The notes under the pieces: generated by a model | Database searches by the model: none | Told to the model about the DNA's origin: nothing | The model's input: only the letters and a program-made list of their open reading frames with translations | Source: Pleurodeles waltl | Lineage: Eukaryota > Chordata > Amphibia > Caudata > Salamandridae | Length of the DNA stretch: 64,000 bases | Reading direction: 5' to 3' | Assembly: GCF_031143425.1 (NCBI RefSeq) | Contig: NC_090442.1 | Coordinates: 430,871,776 to 430,935,775 of the forward strand | Translations under genes and position numbers: made by a program | Part shown: positions 22,766 through 34,647 of the stretch, in pieces | Layout of the letters: every line of letters begins with the position of its first letter | Position numbering within the stretch: the stretch's first letter is position 1

Positions 22766-23339
22766 TCAGGGAGAGGCTGGCTAACAAAACACAAACATGG
22801 CTCCTAAAGTAAACAAGCTTCTGGCAGTGCTTAGTTTGTAAATAAAAACATGCCAGTGCCCAAAGCCCTCCTCTTAAACACGCGTCTGCTGCATTTAAAT
22901 GTGCAAGCATGGAATACTGAAGCAGCGTAATCCTGAAAACATCTCGGGCCTCTTCAATCCATTTAAAGACCCTTCCTGTACCTTTAGCTCACTCTGGCAG
23001 CTTTCTCCTTTCTCCTATTGTGACGCTTTTTCATTTTTCTCTTCCTCAGTTTTTCTCTTATGTGTCTTTTGCTCTCAGCAAATGCTTTAGGTAGAAGAAT
23101 AAACACCGGGCCTCAAAAATAAGTGCCGGTGCTCAGCACCGGAAACAATAAGCACAAATTAAGCACTGGCTTCTGGCATTGTACTGAGTGTCGAAGAGTG
23201 GAGTTTGAAGCACGGCCCCTGCATGGCCCCCACGGCAAGGCACTGCCTCCTCCCGTGGGATGACCAAAAAGAGCCATTAGTAAAATTGCCATGGGTTGAA
23301 ACGAGACACACAAAGGAGGGACAATTACATGTAATACAC

Positions 23340-23520
23340 CTATAAAATAAGAGAGGGCACAGGGAGAGCAGGCTGCCATTAGCATGAAACAAAACGCAAT
23401 GGTGAAAATGAAAGCAGGCAAGTCATTAAAAGGTGCAACACATACGATGCAAGTACCGACCAAAACATGAGACACTGGACAGGGAGAGCAGGCTGCCACG
23501 AGCAGGAAACGACCTGTGAT
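23340..23520. repeat. Paired GGGAGAGCAGGCTGCCA repeat
   Basis: CAGGGAGAGCAGGCTGCCA followed by an AGCA(T/G)GAAAC block appears near 23350 and 23480, about 130 bases apart, with AAAATGAAAGC- or AAAATTAAAGC-like text after each. Confidence 0.6.
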
Positions 23521-24662
23521 GTTAAAAATTAAAGCTTAAAAGGCACACAGCCTCAAAGTAAAGCAAAAATTAATCCTGCAATGTAAACAAATGAGTAAGA
23601 CAACATGGAGGAGGGAGGAAAGTCTTGGAATGAACAGCAAATGTGACAAGATAAACCCTGTTTACAGCAGAGCTTGGAAAGAACAGCACTCCTCCCCAGT
23701 GTTCCAGATCAAAGTAGTCCCTGAACACGTCTTAAAAAGGTGAGAAATATAATTAGACAGTAGTTGGTCCGATTTCCTGGGAGTAGATAAAATAAATGCA
23801 GTACAAAGAGTAAGATTATCCAATAGCAAGCAAGGATTTTTAAAGGACACTGGCATACACAAATTACAAAAACTGGGTGGAGCTGAACCTCACAAACTAG
23901 TTACAATAGGTCCCTAAGCAACAGTGCATGCGCTGTCTAGCATCGACCTAAAAAGGAGGAGAAATGTCACTATAAACGACAAATGCAAAGCCTCATAATA
24001 GGTTCAGTCATTTCGGTGCTTTTACACTTTAGAATTATCCATGCCCACTGGCACCTCGGAGGTCTGATACGGTGCTATTATTAAAAAAAAGAAAAGGAAC
24101 TCCTGGATGCAAGTCGAAATATTTAGAATAAAACAATGAAACAACATGACAGTGTCCATGATACAAAAAAGGATACTGAAAAGGCAAAACAACTAATTAG
24201 ACAAAGTCATCAAAGGTTTAGTGGAAAAGTATGGAAAATTGTAATGATGAGAGCTTTCACTTGGAGTGAAGGTAACATGGTAATGTACAGAAGCAGAAGT
24301 TCCCTCCAGAGATGTCAAGATGGAGATGTCATTGACTATCTGATAGTCGTTTGAGATGTTAAATAGTATGTGGATCCATTTAAGCAAGTATTTGAGAGGT
24401 ATTTGCAGACTTGAAGAATGAATAAAAAAACGACTTCTCCACAGATCTAAACTTAATTGTAAAAAAAGAAACAATGTTGGAAAACTGGCAAGGGAGAATA
24501 TAGTATATTTTAAATGTGCGCAGTCAGCAATTTGACTTTGCCCCCAAACCAAAGAAAGGTCAATGAGACAGCCGGAATAGTCTTACATCTACCAACCTAG
24601 CTAAGTTTAAAATGGAAGGATGAGGGGCAATAGTTTTATGACCAAAATAATGAAGAGTCATT

Positions 24663-25112
24663 GGGGGTCATTCTGACCTTCCGCCGCCCGCCTGGCGGGA
24701 ACCGCCAAAAGACAGTACCGCGGTCAAATGACCGCGGCGGTCATTCTGATTTTCACGCTGGGCCGGCGGGCGACCGCCAGAAGGCCGCCCGCCGGCCCAG
24801 CGGGAAATGGGCAGTGCAGGGGCCCCCAGGGGCCCCACGACACCCGTTCCCGCCATCCTGTTCCTGGCGGTATTTACCGCCAGGACCAGGATGGCGGGAA
24901 GGGGGTCGGAATCCCCATGGCGGCGCTGTAAGCAGCGCCGCCATGGTGGATTCCTTGGGCCAGGGGTAAACCGGCGGGAAACCGCTGGTTGCCCTTTTCT
25001 GACCGCGGCTTTACCGCCGCGGTCAGAATGGCCCAGGAAGCACCGCCAGCCTGTTGGCGGTGCTTCCGCGGTCCCCGGCCCTGGCGGTCCCGCCAGGGTC
25101 GGAATGACCCCC
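24663..25112. mobile_element. Harbinger MITE, 450 bp, hairpin-rich
   Basis: Ends GGGGGTCATTCTGACC and, read inward from 25112, GGGGGTCATTCCGACC. The flanks repeat ATT (24660-24662 and 25113-25115), a possible 3-bp target duplication, although Harbinger usually uses TWA. The inside is strongly GC-rich and is a chain of hairpins at 24757-24801, 24847-24900 and 24915-24946. It has no coding capacity. The ends match the right end of the autonomous element at 9320. Confidence 0.85.
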
Positions 25113-25474
25113 ATTGTCTGCTATAAACCGATGAGCAACTTTAGAAAGTTGCCTGCAGTTAATTCTCAATGCGATACGAGAAGAGCGAGATGGATTATCT
25201 CCCACTCCTCCCTGAACTGTCTCACCCACGGCACGGAAATACAAAAATGTATTCATTTGAAATGCAACTTGAGTTCCTAAAAGTAAACAATAGTTCTTAG
25301 TTGAACTCATTTAATAATTATTTTGTAAGATGTTCTACTGAAAATATTTGCTCCTAAAAACACCACATACACTTTTTACCTGGCTGGTGACATCTGCCTC
25401 CCAACGTATGTTTCACGTGCAATAAGTGTTCTGCAAAGAAAAGAAGGATATAACGTATTTAGGCAGACACTTAC

Positions 25475-25737
25475 GGGTGAAGTCGCTGCTGTGGTAGTGG
25501 TGGTGGGTTTGGTTGGCACTGTTGTACTCCATGGAGTTACGTGCACTATCACGGTTGCTGTGCCCGTCAGCCGTGTGACCGCATTGCCCCCAAATTCATC
25601 CGTCACTTCTATCAGTAGCTGGAAGACGGTGGGGTCTCGAATGCCGTCGAAGACATGGTACTGGAAACTCTGTCGCGATGCCAAGAAAGGGGGCTCATCC
25701 CCCGTCCTCTGCAGTTTGAACCGCTGGATGCCGTTTC
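25475..25737 (-). CDS. CDHR3/CDHR4-like cadherin, exon: end of last cadherin repeat and Thr/Pro stalk
   Basis: 263 bases, phase 1 to phase 0, encoding 87 full codons after the split Gly. It holds the second half of the membrane-proximal cadherin repeat (FQLLIEVTDEFGGNAVTR, then GTATVIVHVTPW) and the start of a Thr/Pro stalk (STTVPTKPTTTTTAATSP). The acceptor is GTTGTAG (25744-25738) and the donor is a strong GTAAGT (25474-25469). A cadherin strand ending in V-x-V-x-P-W/H and followed by a TTxxP-rich stalk fits cadherin-related family members 3 and 4, single-pass adhesion proteins of ciliated epithelia. The family call is firm; the exact member is not. The following membrane and cytoplasmic exons were not found in the window. 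Confidence 0.88.
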
Positions 25738-25920
25738 CTACAACATGATTAATGGTGAAAATGAGCCACACAAGTGCTTTCTACGTATCGTGTTCAAACC
25801 CTTACAGGATTAAATTTCAAGAATAACACATTACAGCAGAAGATGTGTACGCCTTTCAAAGAGTCGTATATAACTAATGAGGTGCGAGGGAAATAGAAAT
25901 GTTGAAGAATGGAGAATAAC

Positions 25921-26062
25921 CTCCTGTTATGGCGTAGTTGAGCTGGTTGTTGGGCGAGTCCTTGTCCGAGCACTGCAGCTGAAGAAATGGCGTCCCATCT
26001 GTCGAATATATTCTCTTCTCGTAACGTGCTGGATTACAAACAGGTGGCTCGTCATTTACATT
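25921..26062 (-). CDS. CDHR3/CDHR4-like cadherin, exon: linker and first half of last repeat
   Basis: 142 bases, phase 0 to phase 1, encoding NVNDEPPVCNPARYEKRIYS and then TDGTPFLQLQCSDKDSPNNQ LNYAITG. NVNDEPP is the calcium-binding inter-repeat linker (DxNDxxP type). DKDSPNN is the next calcium site. The two cysteines (PPVCNP and LQLQC) are expected to form the disulphide seen in membrane-proximal repeats of related cadherins. The acceptor is TATTTTACAG (26072-26063). The donor (G|GTTATT at 25920) is weak. The 183-base intron to the next exon is very short for this gene, whose other introns are 5.7-18.8 kb. Confidence 0.88.
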
Positions 26063-26789
26063 CTGTAAAATACACAGAGGTTTAGCGAGTGTATAGGTGT
26101 ACACTCGATCAAAGTTAAAAATACCACGGTGTTTTCTTACCATTATGAGCGGACTAAGATACTAATGTAATCTCGAACGCAAATCCATCCGAAACACGAG
26201 TGTTTCCTATTTTTAATGGATTTCATGCTTTGTAAGAATAACTGACAACGTCAAAGCTGAATTCCTTAATATACAGTTTTCTTAAAAGCCATGTCCACTT
26301 ACAAGGTGCATCCGGGGCAGTAGCTCCGGGGGATGTTTGGGGTGTTGCACTTCTTTAGAAATTGAGCATACTGACCAAGCTAATTCCCTGGGTGCACCAC
26401 TATATAATAGGTAATCAAAGCTCGATATCGCTAAGTACAGAAAAAAATATAGCACTTCGAAAACATTGCAAAACACTAAGCTGAGAAACTTTAATGATAA
26501 AGGGGAAAAATATTTTTGGCCAGCGTGTCTTTGTGCCAGATACACATTTAACACACAAAAACAAATATACATAATATAAGCCTGCAGCACTAACCTGTAG
26601 AATTAGATATTATATTGCATCGTGTTGTAATATTATTTATATAGTTCTTACTACACCTGACAAGGAGTCGAATCATGCTACTCCGGAACCCAAAAGGATT
26701 AGTGGTGGATTAGTATAGGGAAATATGAGTACGGTATTAGTATTAGCATAGGGAGGTATGAATTGATTTGAGCAGAGGACATGTGAGAG

Positions 26790-27135
26790 GTTTAGTTGAT
26801 TTGAATAGAATAATGGAGGGCTAGAAGAGGGAAGAATCCATAGGTGTTAATTGGCAGATCATAGTAGCAAAATGAGGTTTGGAATGAGTAAAGGAGAGAT
26901 GGAGGATGCTTGAGTATGAAGAAAGGTATTAGGTAGATCATAGTAGTTAAATGGGGTTCGGGATGAGTCAAAGAAGAGATAAATAAAGAAGAATTTAGTA
27001 GGGTTGTTTGAGAGTTCATAGTTGTAAACTGAGATTTGGGGTGAGCCAGGAGGGGTAGAGGAGGGAAGAATCTGGGCATGGTTAGTTGGAGATCATAGTA
27101 GTAGAATGGTTTTGGAATGAGTCTCCTAAAGTGAA
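26790..27135. repeat. Degenerate 70-85-bp minisatellite
   Basis: Four diverged units carrying TCATAGTAG...AATG(G/A)GGTTTGGAATGAGT-like text near 26868, 26937, 27018 and 27090, purine-rich on +. Confidence 0.7.
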
Positions 27136-27142
27136 CATAGGA

Positions 27143-27238
<96 letters not shown>

Positions 27239-27239
27239 T
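27143..27239. repeat. (GATA)n microsatellite
   Basis: About 24 uninterrupted TAGA/GATA units. A Ser-Ile-Tyr-Leu open frame on - is a product of the repeat, not a gene. Confidence 0.97.
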
Positions 27240-28036
27240 AGGATCGGGTGATGGCCAGACAGAGTAAAGCTTTCAACAGAGTAAAATTGTATTTTCTCTA
27301 GTACAGTGGGACTAGAGTAGTAAATATATAGATACATGATTACATAATCAAGGGAATAAATGTTAAGGAATTAAATATATTGATATATAGAGTTGTATAA
27401 ACAGAGGCTTTCTAGTGTTTCAGTATTTTAAGTTAATGTATTTGTGTACTTTTATAACAGTATTTTATCTGTCCTCAATATTTCAATAGTAAAATGCTTG
27501 TAGATAAATAGTTAAGATAATATGTACCTATTGTGATAGATAAATGAAAAACAGACTCGTAAGCATCTTAATCAAGCAAACTAATATAGAAACTATGCAA
27601 TGACAAATGCACAAGTGTAGAATAATATACACATATATATCTATGCATACAAACATACACATATCCATTATATATATACACATGCACCTAAACATACAAA
27701 TACATGCACATATACATTTAATTGAAGTAAAATATAAATTTGTTACAGAGGACTAAAGAGTATGCATATATTGTAAGATGAAATAGTTATTATACATATT
27801 TATACAAAGAAATGCACATATCTAGATTAATACATGTAATCAAATTAGAACATATTTACACATAAACGGAGATATGCAGTCCATTGCTGTTTGAGTATGG
27901 TGGTTACATAGGAAAGAACCAAATATTGAGTAGTCTTCTGAAGGTAAGCTAGTTATCCATGGATCTTATATTTGGGGATAATGAATTCCATGGTGTGGCC
28001 GCTTGAACAGAGAAAGATGTGCCAACTAATGTCTAT
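27240..28036. other. AT-rich intron sequence
   Basis: Strongly AT-rich with short ACATATATA runs near 27620-27720. No gene or element was recognised. Confidence 0.4.
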
Positions 28037-28992
28037 GGGGGTCATTACAACCTCGGTGGTCTTTTTTGAAGACCGCCGAGGTACCGCCGTGTGGAAGACC
28101 GCCAGTGGTGGCGGTTTTCCGCTCAGCCTATTATGACCGTTGGCAGCTCTCCATCCTTTTATCGACGGTGAGTCGCCAACAGCCACACTGGCGAGAGGCG
28201 GGGAAGTGGAGGTTGCTCCACCTCCACCGCCACGCCAACAGAACACCGCCCAGCGAATCACGTCCTGTGATTCGCTGTGGCGGTGTTTTGTTGGCGGTGT
28301 GGTGTCGGCGGAGCTGCCCCCATGGCTCCCGTCCCCTCCCGGAGGATCGACGGAACAGGTAAGTCGATCGTCCGTTAGGGGATGGGGGTGGGGGGGTGTT
28401 GTGTGGGTGCATGGGGGTTTGCTTCTGTGTATGTGAAGGGGGTGTGTGAGTGCGTGTATGCTTGCGGGGGTGTTGTGTGTATGGGAATGAGCGCGTGTAT
28501 GTCTGTGGGTATGTCTGTATGGATGTGTGCGTGTATGTCTGAATGTGGGTGTGCATGTCTGACTGTGTGTGTGGATGTTGGCATGGGTGTCGGCGTGTGT
28601 GCGTGTAAGGGTGTAGGTGGTGCCTGCGTGCGTGTCGTGTGGGTATGGGATATGTGTTGTTGGGGTCCGGGGTGGGGAGGGGGGCCCTGCCACCTTTGGG
28701 GGGTGGCAGGGGTGGTGAGGGGTGTAGGGGAGGGAGTCGGGGTTGGGGTGGGAGGTGGGGGAGACCCCTATCAGTGCCAGGGAAGGAATTCCCTGGCATT
28801 GATAGTGCTTACCGCCGTGGATTTCATGGCGGTTCAAACCGCTGGAAATCCACGGCGGTAAGCCGGGTCCAAATACCGCCGGCGGTATAGTGACGGCCGC
28901 CGGGCTGGAGACCCAGGTCTCCAGCCCAGCGGTCGTTTCCGCCCTGGCTGGCGGAACGGAAAACCGGCGGATGACCATGGTGGTAACCATCA
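28037..28992. mobile_element. Non-autonomous Harbinger element with GT-rich interior
   Basis: The left end is GGGGGTCATTACAACCTCGG followed at once by a GGTC...GACC inverted pair. The right end is similar but more diverged (read inward TGGTTACCACCATGGTCATC). The middle (28380-28660) is a G/T-rich simple array. About 28770-28800 holds CCAGGGAAGGAATTCCCTGG, also present in the element at 47191. Long open frames here are due to the C/A-rich composition of the - strand. Confidence 0.75.
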
Positions 28993-31812
28993 GGAAGCTA
29001 TATCAAACAAATGAGAAGTATAGCTTACTGATTCACACCAGTCAAAAAATATATTTTATTCCCAAATAGTAAGCTCTGCAAAAACCTTTGCCATATACCT
29101 CTTTCAAATGTTGGCTTCATTATCTGGTTCAGTATTGTGAGGTGATCTAGTTTACTCCTTTAAAGATAGAATCTGCAAGCTAGTGCATTTCTTTGAGGAT
29201 AAGGACACTACAATCAGGAGGGGAATTTTAATGCCATCCCCTTTAAAAATGATATGCTTTCTGCCTCTTTGTCATCAATATTTAGGATTTCTATTTGTTT
29301 ATTGTCCCCTGAGGACATCTTGATGTTGTTAGATGTTAAAAAGCCTCCTCCTCCTCAGAAAGGTATCAAGTATATACACTTATGTCAGTTCATATATGAG
29401 GTCTGATCTCATGCTCTTCCTTTAATCTCTTTCTTGCATTTGGGAGTATTGCAGATTTTAGTTACAAACACAAGTTGCTCCTGAGATCTGCACTTAGAAG
29501 CTGGAGTAGTTGGCCTCTGCTAGATTGGTTCATGGTGAGGCTAAGATAGATGCCTTCCTAGATCTTTTTTTCAGGAAGAAACAAATAAATTTAGTGTGGT
29601 AGAGAATAGATGTAATCATGGAGGCAGGTTTGTGCTCTGTTACTGAACATAGGGAACATTAAGAATTCTCACACCGGCCTACTTTCAATATGATCACTGG
29701 TATCTCTCATGCAATTATGCAGTAGTATTCTTGTGCCTGTCAATTAGTGCAGTTTAGATTGTGAGATAAAGGGGCCTGAAGAAATTTCTGCATATAATAC
29801 TGCCCACCAGCAAGTTCCAGTCCTCTTGTCTGCAAGGTACTGTGGAAAACCTGAGAGTACTCCTCAGCATCCACTTAGATAGTGAAAACAGCCAGGGGGA
29901 GGCTCCTGATCATAAAGAAATTTGGGGTAGCCAGAGGCTCTCCTGAGCCCATGGTTAGGCAGAGCCAACAATCTTGAGCATGTGTGAGTTGGGGTCCCAT
30001 GACACTCAACATGAGTGTCTGTTACCTGGGTTGCATCTATTAAGGCTGGCTATGGACTTGATCTGGCTGTGCATATTAGGACAGCATTGGGAGCATATCT
30101 TTCATGACGCTTTCAGTGGTGACATAACAGTACACCTGGATCCCTGTCTTTATACTCTGAATAAAAATATCCATATTCCAGCAAGCCATGCTCAATTTCA
30201 TGTTCCAAGGTGTTGCCACATTTGTAAAATTCAGTCTCGGTAAGATGACCATTGGGTTGAAAGCTCCCACTAATATTCACAGCAGTGGGCTCCATCAGCT
30301 CTAAAAGCTCTTACTATAAACCAATCACATAATCACTCTAATTTGTGAGTGACACCTGACAGTTCCAGAGTCTAAGGTTTCACTGAAATAGACAATCAGC
30401 ACAGCCAACAGCAGCCAGCTTCTGGCTCCTTCTCATGTTCAGGGAGATCCAGCCTCACTGCACTTTCACCTTAAATCTTTATCACATATCAAAGCTTTTA
30501 CGTGACCAGGCAAAGACTTTGATTTTACCAGTTGAAATGTTCCTCATGAATTGACCTGATAAAGGTGAAAATTTGAGCCTGACCTTTGATTGACTCTGCC
30601 CAGGCACTATCAGAATATTAGTGATAGTGATGGTTCATACAAACACCCCTTTTAGCATATCTTTAATCAGTAGCGATCATGCTGTCAACCCCAGAAAGAT
30701 ACAACACTAACATGTTAGCTCTCTTGTGACTATCCCATCCCTATTCAGAAGCAACATCTTTTCACAGTATCTCCTCAGTTTAATAATTACCAAAACAATA
30801 GTTCTCATATTTTGACCTGCAAATAATAAAGGAAATTCAGACACAACTAAAATGTGGCTAATTCTTCTATAGCCCTACCTTTCTTGGGGAGACACTGATC
30901 TTTAAGTAATGTACCCATTCTCTAGAGGAAGGTGCCTTCTATTTGTATTCATTCATTTTCTAATCAATGTTCAAGATTTTTTGCTCCCACTCTCTTCACT
31001 GATTGTACACAATCCTATTCATCACTGTCTATCTCTTTTGCTTCATCCCAGTGAAAAACACATACTTTATATCCATTTCACCTGAGCTCCAGAATACAAT
31101 CTTCCCTCTGATTTTCAGTCACCCTGATTGGTTTTGGAATTTTCACCTTTGGTCTGTAAGTCATAGGGAGATTCTGCCATTGCATTTAGTTCAAGAATAT
31201 CATATCAATTCTAATTTTAGAATCTCCAAAAAGATATGATAATTCTGATCTGAATTAATAATGACATTTCATGGTCTTTTCACACTGAACTGTTCTTTTA
31301 ATGATTTGATACATATTCCAATTTTTTTATGGACCATAGTTTACATTTATTGCTTCACTGATACCCATTCAGAATGTTTCTTTTTTACACTTTCTATATT
31401 CCTCATTCCACTCACATTTGTATGCAACTCATTTTAAATAACTTCCTGTTCCACTTCATGTTCAATTCTAGAAATTTCTGAATCTCTTTTTTGTTACTTT
31501 AAAAAATATATATTATGTTGTGGTTAACATACTCCTGGTGCAGTTAGAGATTCCACTTCTTTCACTTGCATCTCTATTGTACTTGACAAATATGCCCACT
31601 TTTTGTAAGATGAAACAATTATCTCAATAAATTCCACTTCTATACCGATAATTCTCCTGGTTCACATGATGCACTATCAATTTTGTGATCCTTTATGTAT
31701 ACATTCAGTAACAAATCTATCATTTTTTTTAACTCATGTCTAAATGTCATTTTACTTGATTTGTAAAAAAGCCTCTGAGTTCTATATGTAATTGTCACCA
31801 ACTAATACTTAC
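28993..31812. other. Cadherin intron, nothing recognised
   Basis: AT-rich sequence. A - strand frame at 30113-30295 looks slightly protein-like but matches no family I know. No element ends were seen. Confidence 0.4.
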
Positions 31813-31958
31813 CTGAACATTGATTGTAACCACAGCAGTGCGTTTTAACTGCTGCAATGGATCTGGCTCATTATCATTGTTGAGATCTGTTGCTTGGATA
31901 CTTAAGGTGTACTGTGACCGAGTCTCTCTGTCTATAGCATTTAACACTTTAATATTAC
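31813..31958 (-). CDS. CDHR3/CDHR4-like cadherin, exon: second half of penultimate repeat
   Basis: 146 bases, phase 1 to phase 0. It encodes GNIKVLNAIDRETRSQYTLS and then IQATDLNNDNEPDP to TAVVTINVQ: the DRE calcium motif, the Y-x-L-x-I-x-A-x-D strand and the closing V-x-I-x-V strand of a classical cadherin repeat. Acceptor GTTACAG, donor CAG|GTAAGT, both strong. The protein reads without a break from the 44500 exon (PDS+G) and into the 26062 exon (INVQ+NVNDEPP), so these are consecutive exons. The ORF extension upstream of the acceptor is intron. Confidence 0.92.
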
Positions 31959-34108
31959 CTGTAACAGCCAAAAACATGTTATCATCAATTAACACATCAC
32001 TTGTATACATAAAACCACATGCATAGTTTACTGTTACTTAAGACATATGGTATCAATTTCACATTTAAATTTTCTGCACAACCCAGGAAAATTATTTTGC
32101 ATGTGTCAGACAATGTAGCCTGGGTCCAAAGTTTCAAGGACCTCTAAACACAAAGTGAGAATGCTAAATGGCCCTATCAATCAGGATGCTGGATGCTTGG
32201 TCTGCAATATTAAGGATGCCCACTAAGCCTCCTTGACTATCCAGTATATGTTGGAGAGCAGTCAAGCCCTAACCCATGCAGAAGGTGTATGTTCAGTTCA
32301 ACACAATCATTATAGTTCCAATAAAGATCTCAGTGACTACTCACTATTGTGATTTCACAAAATTTTAATATTAATTCAAGATTATATAGATATATTTACA
32401 GTCTCAGTGATAATTCAAATTACATAAATTACATAACATAATGTACATTAAGCAAAGAATAATGAAGGGGAAACCATGTAGTATTAAAACCTAGGCTTTG
32501 ATTATGCACACTGTTTACTGTTTGCAATACCTAAATTATTATGAACCACTAGCAAGGTGAAGTAGTGTTTGCAAATAAATAATAATCCTAGCTGATCTTA
32601 AATATTACATGTGAAAATGGAGTCAAAATAAAATAAGTTTCTTTCAAAGCAGTAAAGATTTGCATTTGGCCATTCTAATGTTTAAAAACACATTGTACAC
32701 TAGAAGGACAAAGCAATGGAAACCATCAGTGTCCCACATAATATGAGAAGAAAAGGGACAGGGTTTTTGTGCTCAAAAAGTGTACTTACTAGAGCTAGTA
32801 TGGTGAACATATCTCCTGGGTTTAGTGTTGGTGGTGATAATCACCCATAGTACAGGTATTGTGCTTCTTTTAAACCCTGAAGGCTCTGGATCAGGAGATA
32901 TAAACTTAATTTGATTATTCTTGATGATAACATGGGGCGAGTACTCTATGACCTATATAGGTGGATCACAGTCCACAAAAATTAAGACATAACAAATCAA
33001 GAAGTTGGAAAGTCAACTGTGTGCTGGACCATCACAAATGCAGGAAGGTCAAAAAAAGAAAACAAAATCAATTATGGTCAATTGAAGAAGTCAGTAGCAA
33101 GCCAAGCTGTTACAGCTACAGAAGAGCACTTTATGTGTATTACTAGCCAGGAACAGCACTCAGATCCTCATTATCGAGGCACCATCAGAAGTATGGGCTG
33201 CTCATGTCCAGATCCAAAAGGTGTTTAACCACCTGGAGTGAAGCTCAGCTCATGAAACATTGAGCAGGTGCACACAGTTCTTGCAAATAGTTATGGTCAG
33301 TAATAATGTTTACAAATATCCCAAATTAGCCCCTCAATCACAAGCTTCTGGACTTAATTCAAACAGGGAGGGAAGAAAGGACCTCTTTTGGATTTACATA
33401 TAGCACCAAAAGCACTAAAATCTCTTCTACCACGAGCCAGGGCTTGTTCAGATGGGAACAAGGGTGATAAGAGGGACATCCTACTTAGTATGCAAAGCAG
33501 TAAGATTATCTGTGTGTCTGATCTACTCATGTGTATCGTTGAGGAGCAGATTGAACTGTAGTTTAAGATCTGAGGGTCCACACACTATTGCACAAGCCAG
33601 AAAAGTAGGGTAAAAGAAACATAGTAGCCAAGACACACATATATATCTTTTTAGAGACTCAGCTATGGATTCACATGGCCAGGAAGAAACAGCCTTCCTG
33701 ATGTGAAAGCAGATAAAATCACGGATGGGGTGATAAGTTTTACAAATGAAGGTCAAATTGGTCAATACTTATCATCATTCCATAAACTTGACCTGAGCTG
33801 ACTAGCCAAAACTTGTTGGTTGCTGTTCATTTTTTACTTGAATGAAGCATATTGTATGCTGAAATGTTCTATACCCCATGTCCATATTGGGTCAACCACA
33901 CTGATAATAGGAGCCATGGCTTTTATAGAAGGGGACAATAGGGACGTGCTATCAGCAAGAGTGACAAGGAAAACATGACGTCAGTCCTACCAATGTAGTC
34001 TGATTGCTGCAGTTTAAACCAGAAGTCTGGCCTACCAAAAGAACCCTCTTGACAGGGGAAAACCTACTAATAATAGTAGACATTGTGGCCCATCAGGCAC
34101 AACGTTTA
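31959..34108. other. Cadherin intron, nothing recognised
   Basis: AT-rich intron. An open - strand frame with splice-like borders at 32790-32952 was examined and set aside because its phase does not fit the gene. No repeat family was recognised. Confidence 0.4.
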
Positions 34109-34647
34109 GGGCCTGATTATTACTTTGGCAGTCAAAAAGATCTGACCACCAATTCAGAGTGGAGGAGGCTGCCATCATACCGCGGCCTCCCCGCAGTCAT
34201 ATTACGATGTTTCCATCAGGCTGACCTGCAGAAACAACATATTACAACATTTCTGCTTGTCATACCGGCGGGAACAGTGCCACAACAATGGCGGGAGCCA
34301 AGGCCAAAGCCCTGTCAGGCCAATGCCAGTCTGCAGTGGAAACATCATGGCATGGGCAGTGCAGGGGGCTCCCCTGTAGCCCACAGCAGTGGCTTTCCTC
34401 CAGCCTTTTCATGGCGGGGACCCTGCCATGAAAAAGCTGGTGAAAGAGGACTCTTGATCATCATGGTGGCGCTGAACTCAGCCCCACCATGGCTGACCAT
34501 GACTCTGACCGCCGCCATCCTGTCTGCACCCATGATCCTAGCAGTGGTGGCGATCCTAATCTGGCAGTCTGACATTTGGGAATGTGGTGTCTCGAGCGCC
34601 ATCGCAGGTTTGGTTATCCGAGGACCGCCAAACTCATAGTAGTACCC
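34109..34647. mobile_element. Old Harbinger-type MITE
   Basis: Ends GGGCCTGATTATTACTTTGG and, read inward from the right, GGGTACTACTATGAGTTTGG, followed by CAGTC and CGGTC. The interior has CATGGCGGG and CCGCCATCC blocks like the other Harbinger copies but many substitutions, so it is an older insertion. Confidence 0.65.

Noticed and set aside
27082..27337. Ser-Ile-Tyr-Leu repeat protein on -
   Set aside because: Translation of the GATA microsatellite.
28131..28990. 222- and 345-codon frames on -, His/Pro/Thr-rich
   Set aside because: They lie inside the GT-rich part of a non-autonomous Harbinger element; composition explains them.
30113..30295. 60-codon - frame with a protein-like look
   Set aside because: No family recognised, no splice borders or neighbours to support it.
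32790..32952. 163-base open - strand segment with AG and GTAAGT borders, a possible cadherin exon
   Set aside because: The phase (0 to 1) does not fit between the 44500 and 31958 exons, which already join perfectly in phase 1, and the peptide has no cadherin motif.
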